Position numbers and translations under genes: made by a program | Shown: positions 26,734 through 33,885 of the stretch, piece after piece | Position numbering within the stretch: position 1 is the first letter of the stretch | Layout of the letters: each line of letters opens with the position of its first letter | The notes under the pieces: generated by a model | Databases searched by the model: none | The model's input: the letters and a program-made list of their open reading frames with translations, nothing else | Told to the model about the DNA's origin: nothing | Source: Acidobacteriota bacterium | GTDB lineage: Bacteria; Acidobacteriota; Terriglobia; Bryobacterales; Bryobacteraceae | DNA length: 43,125 nucleotides | Direction: 5' to 3' | NCBI GenBank assembly: GCA_018268835.1 | Contig: JAFDVU010000044.1 | Span: forward strand, 1-43,125

Positions 26734-29700
26734 ATGCGAAGTCCACGTGGATTCCTCCCCGCTCCGTTAGCCCTCGCCCTCCTCGGCGCCATCTTTTCCG
26801 CCGGCGCATTCGCGCAACAAACCACCGGCAGCATCCTCGGCAGCGTGATCGATGCCCAGGGCGGCGCCGTCGTCGGCGCCCCGGTGGAAGTCCGCAACAC
26901 CGACACCGGCCTGAGCCGGTCCACCTCCACCAACGATCACGGCGAATACCGCGTCGATTTCCTTCCGCCCGGCACTTATGAAATCGGCGTCAAGGCCGCC
27001 GGCTTCCGCGCCTTCCGCCAGACCGGCGTCTCGCTCGCCGTCGGGCAGTTCGCCCGCGTCGATGCCCACGTCGAAATCGGCGAGACCACCAACACCATCA
27101 CCGTCGAGGGCGGGGCCCCGCTGGTCAACACCACCGACGCCACAGTCGGCCAGACCGTCGATACCCAGCAGATCACCACCCTCCCCATCGTCAACCGCTC
27201 CGTCTACTCCCTGCTCAACCTCACGCCCGGCGTGCAGAACACCAGCACCGCCATCACCCTCGGCTTCCCCGCTCAGCGCACGTTCATCAACGGCGGCTCC
27301 GACGCCACCATGGGCTCGGTCAATTACTATCTCGATGGCGGCAGCAACGTCTCCTCGCTGCGCAACACCGGCAACACTCCGCCCAACCCGGATGCCGTGC
27401 AGGAGTTCCGCGTCGAGACCAACAACTACTCGGCCGAATACGGGCGCTTCGGCAACGGCGTCATCAACGTCATCACCCGCTCCGGCACCAACCAGTTGCA
27501 CGGGTCGCTCTTCGAATTCCTGCGCAATACCGATCTCAACGCCAACACCTACAACGCCCTCTCCAAGCCGCCGCTGCACCGCAACCAGTTCGGCGGCAGT
27601 TTCGGCGGCCCCATCATCCGCAATAAGACCTTCTTCTTCGGTACTTACTCCGGCCTCCGCCAGCAGACCACCACCTTCCTCAGTTCCGCCGTGGTCCCCA
27701 CCGCCGCGCAGCGCTCCGGCGATTTCTCCGCCATCGCCAAGGCCATCGTCGATCCCACAACCGGCCAGCCCTTCCCCGGCAATGCGATCCCGGTTTCGCG
27801 CATGGATCCCACCGCCCTGAACATCATGAATAAGCACCTGCCGCTGGCCAACTTCACCAACAACACGTTCCAGGGCCAGGTGCCCAGCCCGTATAACACC
27901 GACGAATTCCTCATTAAACTCGATCACTCCGTCACCGATTCGCAGCGTCTGTCCGCCAGTTACTACACCACCGCCGGAACCAATACCATCTCTCCCGGCG
28001 GTAACCTGCCCTGGTCCACGCAGACCTTCAACTGGCGGCAGCAGAACGCCAACATGCAGTACACCTGGACCATGAGCCCCGCCCTCGTCAACCAGACCTG
28101 GCTGAGTTACACCCGCTACTTCGGCGGGCGCCTCAACCTGCCCGCCATTTCCCTGCACGACCTGGGCAGCGACTTCAACATTCAGGGTCCCCCCAACCTG
28201 CCGCAAATCGCCGTCACCGGATACTTCACCTTCGGCCAGTCCATCTCCGGACCCGTCGCCGGCGACAACGTCTACAGCATCCGCAACGTCACCAGTTATA
28301 CTCGCGGGCGCCACACAATCCGCTTCGGCGGCGAACTCAGCCTCTCCAAGGACATCCAGCAGACCCTGCTCAACAACTACGGCACCTTCAGCTTCACCGG
28401 CGCCAAGACCGGCCCCAAAACCAACCAGGGCGATGGCTTCGCCGACTTCCTCCTCGGCCTTCCCGTCACCATGAACCAGGACGCGCCCGAGACCGCCCTC
28501 TACAACTTCTGGCAGACCGGCATCTTCGTCCAGGACGACGTCAAACTTCTGCCCCGCCTCACCGTCAACCTCGGCCTGCGGTATGACCTGCAAACGCCGC
28601 CCACCGACCCGCAGAATCGCGAGCAGACTTTCGTGCCCGGCGCCCAGTCGCAGGTGCTCCCCGGCGCGCCCGCCGGCGTGCTCGTCGTCGGTGACCCCGG
28701 TGTCGCGCGCGGCGTCGTCACCATGCGCAAGAATCACGTCTCCCCCCGCATCGGCCTCGCCTGGGATCCTTTCGGAGATGGCAAGACTTCCATTCGCGCC
28801 GGCGGCGGCATCTTCTACGGCAGCGTCTCCGGCAACGGCTGGGGCACCGTCGAAAATTCGCAGCCCTTCGCCGTGCGCCAGCAGTTCGCCAGCCCGGCTT
28901 CCCTCACCCATCCCTACGCCAATCTCCCCGGCGGCGTGTCGCCCTTCCCCTACGTGTACACGCCCGCGACCGCGCGCTTCATCCTGCCCGCCGGTCTGCT
29001 CCCCATCGACCTCAACTTCCTCTGGCCGCGTAGCTACCAGTTCAACTTCACCATTCAGCGGCAGGTACTCAAGGACCTCAGCGTCTCTGCGGGCTACGTC
29101 GGCACCCTCAGCCACCACCTCGCGTTTTCGCCCGACATCAATTACCCCTTCTATACCGCCAACGCGACCAGTTCCAACTACAACAGCCGCCGCCCCTACG
29201 GAAACGGCCAGCTTTCCACCATCAACCTCATGCAGTCCAACGGGACCGCCTCCTACCACGCGCTGCAACTCAACATGAAGAAGTCGATGGCCCGCCACTT
29301 CAGCCTGACCGCGTTCTATACCTTCAGCAAATCCCTCGCCAGCGCGCAGATGGACGGCCAGAGCACCAACGGCGGCGCCCAGGACTTCCGCAATCTCGCC
29401 CTCGAACACGGCCGCAGCGATTACGACCAGCGCCACAACTTCGTGGCCGCCCTCATCTGGGACGTCAGTTACTATCGCGGCTCCAACCAGGCGATACGCT
29501 GGCTATTCAACGGCTGGACCGTCTCTCCCATCGTCAACCTCGGCAGCGGCCTGCCTTTCACCGTGACCACCGGCAAGGACAACAACTACGACGGCCAGAG
29601 CAACGATCGCGCGAATCTGATCGGCAATCCGTACCTCGATCCCAACCGCAGCCGCGCAGCCGTCGCGGCGGAATGGTTCAACATCGCTGCCTTCGGTCCC

Positions 29701-29958
29701 AACCCCATCGGTACCGACGGCACCTCCGCCCGCAACCTGCTCGATGGCCCCGGCTTCCGCAATATCGACATGGGGCTGTTCCGCGATTTCACCATCCACG
29801 AGCGCATGAAGATGCAGTTCCGCGCCGAGTTCACCAACTTCTTCAACATGGTGAGCCTCAACGCCCCCAACGCCGCGCTCAGCTCCTCGAGCTTCGGCAG
29901 GATTACCAGCGCCCGCGAAATGCGCCAGCTCCAGCTCGGCCTCCGCCTCGCCTGGTAG
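26734..29958 (+). CDS. TonB-dependent receptor-like outer-membrane protein with carboxypeptidase-regulatory-like domain
   Basis: A 1074-residue protein from ATG 26734 (AGAAGAGG upstream), with a signal peptide ending A-F-A-Q at about 29. Residues 30-115 are a CarboxypepD-regulatory-like domain (G-S-I-L-G-S-V-I-D-A-Q-G-G-A-V-V-G-A). Residues about 120-235 look like the plug (L-P-I-V-N-R-S-V-Y-S-L-L-N-L-T-P-G-V), and the rest is a beta barrel with many aromatic-ended strands, finishing in L-G-L-R-L-A-W. This is the large OmpA-related/TonB-like receptor class typical of Acidobacteria, thought to import oligosaccharides or other large molecules. No TonB box is obvious. Open antisense frames across the gene are composition artefacts. 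Confidence 0.88.
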   Translation: MRSPRGFLPAPLALALLGAIFSAGAFAQQTTGSILGSVIDAQGGAVVGAPVEVRNTDTGLSRSTSTNDHGEYRVDFLPPGTYEIGVKAAGFRAFRQTGVSLAVGQFARVDAHVEIGETTNTITVEGGAPLVNTTDATVGQTVDTQQITTLPIVNRSVYSLLNLTPGVQNTSTAITLGFPAQRTFINGGSDATMGSVNYYLDGGSNVSSLRNTGNTPPNPDAVQEFRVETNNYSAEYGRFGNGVINVITRSGTNQLHGSLFEFLRNTDLNANTYNALSKPPLHRNQFGGSFGGPIIRNKTFFFGTYSGLRQQTTTFLSSAVVPTAAQRSGDFSAIAKAIVDPTTGQPFPGNAIPVSRMDPTALNIMNKHLPLANFTNNTFQGQVPSPYNTDEFLIKLDHSVTDSQRLSASYYTTAGTNTISPGGNLPWSTQTFNWRQQNANMQYTWTMSPALVNQTWLSYTRYFGGRLNLPAISLHDLGSDFNIQGPPNLPQIAVTGYFTFGQSISGPVAGDNVYSIRNVTSYTRGRHTIRFGGELSLSKDIQQTLLNNYGTFSFTGAKTGPKTNQGDGFADFLLGLPVTMNQDAPETALYNFWQTGIFVQDDVKLLPRLTVNLGLRYDLQTPPTDPQNREQTFVPGAQSQVLPGAPAGVLVVGDPGVARGVVTMRKNHVSPRIGLAWDPFGDGKTSIRAGGGIFYGSVSGNGWGTVENSQPFAVRQQFASPASLTHPYANLPGGVSPFPYVYTPATARFILPAGLLPIDLNFLWPRSYQFNFTIQRQVLKDLSVSAGYVGTLSHHLAFSPDINYPFYTANATSSNYNSRRPYGNGQLSTINLMQSNGTASYHALQLNMKKSMARHFSLTAFYTFSKSLASAQMDGQSTNGGAQDFRNLALEHGRSDYDQRHNFVAALIWDVSYYRGSNQAIRWLFNGWTVSPIVNLGSGLPFTVTTGKDNNYDGQSNDRANLIGNPYLDPNRSRAAVAAEWFNIAAFGPNPIGTDGTSARNLLDGPGFRNIDMGLFRDFTIHERMKMQFRAEFTNFFNMVSLNAPNAALSSSSFGRITSAREMRQLQLGLRLAW

Positions 29959-29987
29959 CGCGGGCCTCCCGGCCTGCCCACATCTCA

Positions 29988-30008
29988 AATATTGTCCTTG
30001 ACAATATT
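29988..30008 (+). promoter_or_regulatory. Palindromic operator over the marR promoter
   Basis: AATATTGTC, spacer CTT, GACAATATT: a perfect 9-base inverted repeat. Its right arm overlaps the -35 box TTGACA at 29998-30003. Size and position fit autorepression by the MarR protein encoded just downstream. Confidence 0.7.
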
Positions 30009-30027
30009 CGTTGTACACGACTATTAT
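29998..30027 (+). promoter_or_regulatory. Strong sigma-70-like promoter of marR
   Basis: TTGACA (29998-30003), an 18-base gap and TATTAT (30022-30027), ending exactly 6 bases before the GTG at 30034. Transcription should begin at or next to that codon, so earlier in-frame starts such as TTG 29992 are excluded. Confidence 0.65.
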
Positions 30028-30033
30028 GAAGAC

Positions 30034-30474
30034 GTGGCAGCCAGAGTAACCAGCCAAATCGAGGAGGAAGCGACGCTGGCCGTGGTCCGCAAAGCCGACC
30101 AGCTCATGCAGCGCATCTCGGACCTGCTCAAGCCCTACGGTCTCTCCCCGACGCAGTACAACGTCCTGCGCATCCTGCGCGGCGCCGGTAAGGACGGCGC
30201 CAGTTGCAAGGACATCGGCAGCCGCCTGATCGCCCGCGATCCCGACGTCACCCGCCTCATGGACCGTCTGGAAAAGCGCGGCATCCTCACCCGCGACCGC
30301 GCCAGGGAGGACCGCCGCGTCGTTGCCCACCGGCTCACCGAAGAAGGTCTCGCGTTGGTCAACGAACTGGACCGCCCGGTACGTGAACTGCACCGCAAAA
30401 CCATGCGTGGCATCGACCCGGCGAAACTCGAAACCCTGATTTCGATCCTGGAAGAGATCCGGATCGAAGCGTGA
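30034..30474 (+). CDS. MarR-family transcriptional regulator
   Basis: A 146-residue winged-helix regulator of normal MarR length, read from GTG 30034 because the promoter overlies the earlier in-frame TTG. The core is L-S-P-T-Q-Y-N-V-L-R-I-L-R-G, followed by the recognition helix region D-P-D-V-T-R-L-M-D-R-L-E-K-R-G, and the wing R-A-R-E-D-R-R-V-V-A-H-R-L-T, with an R-x-D-R-R wing typical of the family. MarR dimers bind palindromes and let go on binding phenolic or oxidised ligands. A perfect palindrome covers its own -35 box, and a shared motif lies before yceI 50 bases downstream, so both genes are probable targets. Confidence 0.9.
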   Translation: MAARVTSQIEEEATLAVVRKADQLMQRISDLLKPYGLSPTQYNVLRILRGAGKDGASCKDIGSRLIARDPDVTRLMDRLEKRGILTRDRAREDRRVVAHRLTEEGLALVNELDRPVRELHRKTMRGIDPAKLETLISILEEIRIEA

Positions 30475-30490
30475 TTTTTAGCACCTATAT

Positions 30491-30508
30491 TTGTTCTAAA
30501 CGACTATT
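30491..30508 (+). promoter_or_regulatory. Motif shared between the yceI and marR promoters
   Basis: ACGACTATT at 30500-30508 is identical to 30017-30025 in the marR promoter, and both are preceded by TTGT. The stretch lies in an AT-rich gap just upstream of the yceI ribosome-binding site. It may be a second MarR half-site or a shared -10 element. Confidence 0.4.
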
Positions 30509-30526
30509 TGATAAGGAGCTACTTCC

Positions 30527-31054
30527 ATGATCGCCTACAACATCGATCCTTCCCACTCCACGGCCGATTTCAAGGTCCGCCACCTGATGATCGCCAACGT
30601 CCGCGGCGAGTTCTCCAAGGTCAGCGGCACGGTCGCGTTCGACCCCGAAACCCCGGCCAACTCCAAGGTGGAGGCCCGCATCGACGTCAACAGCCTCCAG
30701 ACCCGCGAAGAGCAGCGCGACGCCCACCTCAAGAGCGCCGACTTCTTTGACGTGGAGAAATATCCCGAGATCACCTTCGTTTCGAAGAAGGTCGTCAGGA
30801 CCGGCGACGAAGAGTACAAACTCACCGGCGACCTGACCATCCACGGCGTCACCAAAGAGGTCGTCCTCGAAGTCGAAGGTCCCGGACCCGAAGTCAAGGA
30901 CCCCTGGGGCAACCTCAAGACCGGCGCCTCGGCCAAAACCAAAATCAACCGCAAGGACTTCGGCCTGGTGTGGAACGTAGCCCTCGAAACCGGCGGCGTC
31001 CTCGTCGGCGACGACGTGAACATCCAACTCGACCTCGAACTCGTCCGCGCGTGA
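30527..31054 (+). CDS. YceI-family protein
   Basis: A 175-residue protein with AAGGAG 8 bases before its ATG. The YceI pattern is clear: [39 protein letters not shown], and the closing [13 protein letters not shown]. The family forms a lipocalin-like barrel that binds polyisoprenoids or similar amphiphiles. Many members are periplasmic, but this one has no signal peptide and should stay in the cytoplasm. It lies 52 bases after marR on the same strand, a pairing that fits MarR-controlled response to a hydrophobic or quinone-like compound. Its stop abuts the convergent beta-helix gene. Confidence 0.9.
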   Translation: MIAYNIDPSHSTADFKVRHLMIANVRGEFSKVSGTVAFDPETPANSKVEARIDVNSLQTREEQRDAHLKSADFFDVEKYPEITFVSKKVVRTGDEEYKLTGDLTIHGVTKEVVLEVEGPGPEVKDPWGNLKTGASAKTKINRKDFGLVWNVALETGGVLVGDDVNIQLDLELVRA

Positions 31055-32713
31055 TCAGTATCGCTCCCAGGGCGCGCGCGTGAAGCCGGGCGCTGCCTCG
31101 CGCCCGAAGCGCAGCGGCGGCAGGCCGGTTTCATACGCTCCGATGTCGGGCGCGGCGCCCGTGAACTCATCGTTGAAGCCGGGCAGCCGCACGCCCTTGT
31201 CGATCGCCGGATTCGGCGCGTCCACCACCGGGTCCGTGATCGCCACCCGCTTCCCGTTGCGCTCGGATTCCACCCGCCCCCACTGGATCTTCTTCACGGT
31301 GGGGGCGAGGAACCACTGCCTCTCCCCGTCCGGCAGAAACATCGACTGCACAAATCCACCGCCCAGGTAGCCGCCCGTCAGATCGTTGCGGAAATCGTTG
31401 CCCGGCTCGCCGGAGTCCTTCGGGTACGTCTGTCCGCGCGCGTAGAAAATGTTGTTGCGCGTCACCGCGTGATGCAGTTCGTGCCCGCTGAATACGTCCA
31501 GCGCGCCATTGGGCTGCAGCGCCGTGTTGTGGAAGATGAACCGGTAGCCCAGCCCCGTCGAGACCTTCTCCCCGTTGATCTCGATGTAGTTCATCCCGGT
31601 CTTGATCATGTAGCCGCCGGTGTGGTCCTGGTGCGAAATGCGGCTCTCCCCGAACACGTTGCGGAAAATGTATATCGGTCCCATTGAGGTCGCCGCGGTG
31701 GCGATGTGGACGAACGTGTGGTGGATGTAGTTGCTCCAGATCCTCACGTTGCGGTTGGCGCCCTCGCTTTCGATGGCATCGTCCCAGCAGTTGGAAATCT
31801 CGTTGCCGTAGATGTCGGAATCGCAGCACGGGCTGCCCTGAAAACTGAAATTGGAAGCGCCCCCGATGCCGTCGTTGAAGCCGTGATCTTCCGTCGAGCG
31901 GATCGTGTTGTACCGGATCACGTTGCCGCCGCGCGAATTGATCAGCGAGATGCCCTGCGGCCCATCGGGATGGCCGCTCTCCCAGTCGTTGGCGCCGCTG
32001 CGCGGATACTCGATCAGGTTCCGCTGGATCACCAGCCGCCCGGCCCCCTCCTCGGCATACACCCCGCTGTCCTGCCCGGTCACCACGCCCCACGACCGCG
32101 CCCCGCCCATGCGTCCCCATCCCGTGATGTGGCAGTCCTCGACCACCACATGTTGCACGCCGCGGCGGATCAGCACCCCGTGAATCCCCGCGTTGCGCAG
32201 GTCCAGCCCTCGCAAAATCACGTAATCGGCCTCCACCACGATGTTGTAGTCGGAGAGATTGAAGACGTCGCTGACGAAGCGCGTGCCCGGAGCCGGCGTC
32301 ACCAGGTGCCACGCGGATTCGCTGCCTGCCTCGCGCACGTAAACCGTCCGATCGGTGACGCCGCCGGGCAACAACGTCGTGCGGCCCACCGGGAACTCCT
32401 CGCTCATCGTGCGCGCTTCCACCGTGGCCTGATGCGCTCCGGCATCGAGCGTGATCTCGTACGCGGTGTCCGGCTTCAACCCCACCAGCGAGCCGCGGTA
32501 CTGGTGCTCGCGCGCGTCGTACACCAGCGGGTATCCCTGCCGCCACTCCCTGGCGCCCGCGGCGCGATAGCGCACCGTGCACGAGGCCGACGGCGCGGCC
32601 TGGTTGTAATAGAGTCCAAGGCTCTCGAAGGTCGCCACAGCCCACGCTTCGGGCGCGGCGGATTGCGCGGCAAGCGGCAATGCAGCGAGCAATAGAAAGA
32701 GGGTTCGGGGCAT
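31055..32713 (-). CDS. Secreted right-handed beta-helix protein, putative polysaccharide-active
   Basis: A 552-residue protein from ATG 32713 (a TTG at 32722 would add three residues). A signal peptide covers about 1-17 ([13 protein letters not shown]). Residues about 20-105 look like a fibronectin-III/purple-phosphatase-like domain ([11 protein letters not shown]). Residues about 140-470 are a right-handed parallel beta helix with the repeated form I-x-x-N-x-I (V-I-Q-R-N-L-I, V-I-R-Y-N-T-I, I-Y-G-N-E-I, I-W-S-N-Y-I, I-F-R-N-V-F). Such folds occur in polysaccharide lyases, pectinases and NosD-like proteins; no catalytic set can be assigned. The C-terminal D-I-G-A-Y-E-T-G resembles the end of choice-of-anchor parallel-helix proteins. 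Confidence 0.78.
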   Translation of the reverse strand: MPRTLFLLLAALPLAAQSAAPEAWAVATFESLGLYYNQAAPSASCTVRYRAAGAREWRQGYPLVYDAREHQYRGSLVGLKPDTAYEITLDAGAHQATVEARTMSEEFPVGRTTLLPGGVTDRTVYVREAGSESAWHLVTPAPGTRFVSDVFNLSDYNIVVEADYVILRGLDLRNAGIHGVLIRRGVQHVVVEDCHITGWGRMGGARSWGVVTGQDSGVYAEEGAGRLVIQRNLIEYPRSGANDWESGHPDGPQGISLINSRGGNVIRYNTIRSTEDHGFNDGIGGASNFSFQGSPCCDSDIYGNEISNCWDDAIESEGANRNVRIWSNYIHHTFVHIATAATSMGPIYIFRNVFGESRISHQDHTGGYMIKTGMNYIEINGEKVSTGLGYRFIFHNTALQPNGALDVFSGHELHHAVTRNNIFYARGQTYPKDSGEPGNDFRNDLTGGYLGGGFVQSMFLPDGERQWFLAPTVKKIQWGRVESERNGKRVAITDPVVDAPNPAIDKGVRLPGFNDEFTGAAPDIGAYETGLPPLRFGREAAPGFTRAPWERY

Positions 32714-32752
32714 GGCAGACAAGAGTGTATCGCCGCGCTATAGTTGCTGGCG

Positions 32753-33184
32753 ATGGGCGAAGACTTAAAACCGAACGCGTTCCTCGGACGCACCCTCGCG
32801 CCGTCCGACGACGAACTGAGCGCCGCTCTCGGTCCGACGCGCCCGTTGTGGGATCAACTCAAGGCCGCGCTCGCGGCTGGTTTCGGACTCAACGAATTCG
32901 AGTGGCACAGTTACTCGCCGAAGTACGGCTGGTCCGTGCGGGTGAGGAAAGGCAAGCGCAACATTCTGTACCTCGTGCCCTGCGCGGGAAGCTTTCGCGC
33001 CGCGTTCATCCTCGGCGGTAAGGCGGTGCAGGCGGCGCGCGACACCAAAGTCTCCGCGCGCGTGCTGCGCCTGATCGAGAAAGGCAAGCAGTATCCGGAA
33101 GGGAGAGGGGTGCAGTTCGACGTCAGATCGGCGCGCGATCTGGCGCCGGTCGAAGCGCTCACGCGGCTGAAACTGGCATTCTGA
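32753..33184 (+). CDS. DUF3788 family protein
   Basis: A 143-residue soluble protein with the DUF3788 pattern: L-W-D-Q-L-K-A-A-L near 38-46, Y-S-P-K-Y-G-W-S-V-R-V-R-K-G-K-R at about 60-75, then L-V-P-C-A-G-S-F-R-A-A-F-I-L-G. Its biochemical role is unknown. ATG 32753 follows a TATAGT box by 8 bases; an in-frame TTG at 32744 overlaps that box and is less likely. Divergent from the beta-helix gene. A clean terminator lies 28 bases after its stop. Confidence 0.78.
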   Translation: MGEDLKPNAFLGRTLAPSDDELSAALGPTRPLWDQLKAALAAGFGLNEFEWHSYSPKYGWSVRVRKGKRNILYLVPCAGSFRAAFILGGKAVQAARDTKVSARVLRLIEKGKQYPEGRGVQFDVRSARDLAPVEALTRLKLAF

Positions 33185-33211
33185 TATATCTGCTTCGTAC
33201 GCAATGAAGAC

Positions 33212-33232
33212 AAGCTGATATATCAGCTTTTT
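33212..33232 (+). terminator. Perfect palindrome with T run after the DUF3788 gene
   Basis: AAGCTGATATATCAGCTT is an 18-base perfect palindrome (hairpin with loop TATA) running into TTTTT on the plus strand. It separates DUF3788 from the convergent mutarotase gene. Confidence 0.75.
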
Positions 33233-33233
33233 A

Positions 33234-33602
33234 TCAGGGCAGGTAGAAGACTTCCTTGCACATGGCGAAGCGCTCGCCGGGCTGGTGTCCGGGGACGGCT
33301 TCGAAGAGGCGGCTCATGAACTCCTGCCAGCGTTGGTTGACGGGATCCTTCGCGAGTTCGTCCCAGGCGCGGTCGAAGTCGGCGCAGCGCAGCACCAGGG
33401 TCAGGTCCTGTCCGCGGCGGAAGATCGAGTAGTCGTGGATGCCGACCTCTTTGAGTTTGGCCAGCAACTCGGGCCACACTCGCGTGTGCTCGCGTTCGTA
33501 CTCTTCGATGCAGTCGGCCTTGATGCGCAGGTTGAAAGCGTAGCGCGGCAAGTGCGTCCATTCGGATACGCTTGCCCCATTGGTCTTTGCCAGTGTCTCC
33601 AT
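33234..33602 (-). CDS. rhaM: L-rhamnose mutarotase
   Basis: A 122-residue protein from ATG 33602; an ATG at 33635 would add 11 residues not typical of the family. The core matches the RhaM/RhaU family: Y-A-F-N-L-R-I-K, Y-E-R-E-H-T-R-V-W-P-E-L-L, G-I-H-D-Y-S-I-F-R-R-G-Q-D-L, D-P-V-N-Q-R-W-Q-E-F-M and the C-terminal F-Y-L. The conserved His of E-H and the Tyr and Trp residues of the sugar site are present. The enzyme interconverts alpha and beta anomers of L-rhamnose. It is divergent from a GH106-like glycosidase operon, which would release rhamnose. Confidence 0.88.
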   Translation of the reverse strand: METLAKTNGASVSEWTHLPRYAFNLRIKADCIEEYEREHTRVWPELLAKLKEVGIHDYSIFRRGQDLTLVLRCADFDRAWDELAKDPVNQRWQEFMSRLFEAVPGHQPGERFAMCKEVFYLP

Positions 33603-33885
33603 TCGGTAATGCCCACCCCTGGAAGTGATTATCATCTCCGTTCCGGGCGGTGCGCGTCAAACCCTTGCTGAATCGTTTCAATGCGTTTCATATACCAGAA
33701 CATCCGCCGCCCCGCACGTCCGCTGGAAGTGGCGCAGTTAGCGGTATTTAGGACTGGAAACCGATGAAAGCAGGCAATCTCGCTCAGACCGCCGCGGCGC
33801 GACGGTGTTTTTCTTTCTGAAACTCCGGCCGCGCGCGTGGAAAGCGGTGGCGGAGCGTTGGGAAAGGGCCTAACATGGTCAGCAA
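33603..33885. promoter_or_regulatory. Divergent promoter region of the rhamnose module
   Basis: About 280 bases between rhaM and the glycosidase gene with no gene of their own. It is less GC-rich than the genes and contains a LacI-like operator candidate at 33669-33680. No other feature was recognised. Confidence 0.5.
33669..33680 (+). promoter_or_regulatory. LacI-family operator candidate
   Basis: TGAATCGTTTCA is palindromic at 10 of 12 positions around a central CG, as in LacI-family operators. ATGCGTTTCAT follows at once (33681-33691) and repeats the right half. No LacI-type gene is in the window. Confidence 0.4.

Noticed and set aside
26767..29436. Long antisense open frame across the TonB-type receptor gene
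   Set aside because: Its composition (Gly, Val, Ala, Glu, Asp repeats) is what GC-rich third positions produce on the opposite strand; no domains, and the sense gene is certain.
33660..33700. Replication origin at the skew reversal
   Set aside because: No dnaA, DnaA-box cluster or origin genes were seen; the reversal is reported only as composition.
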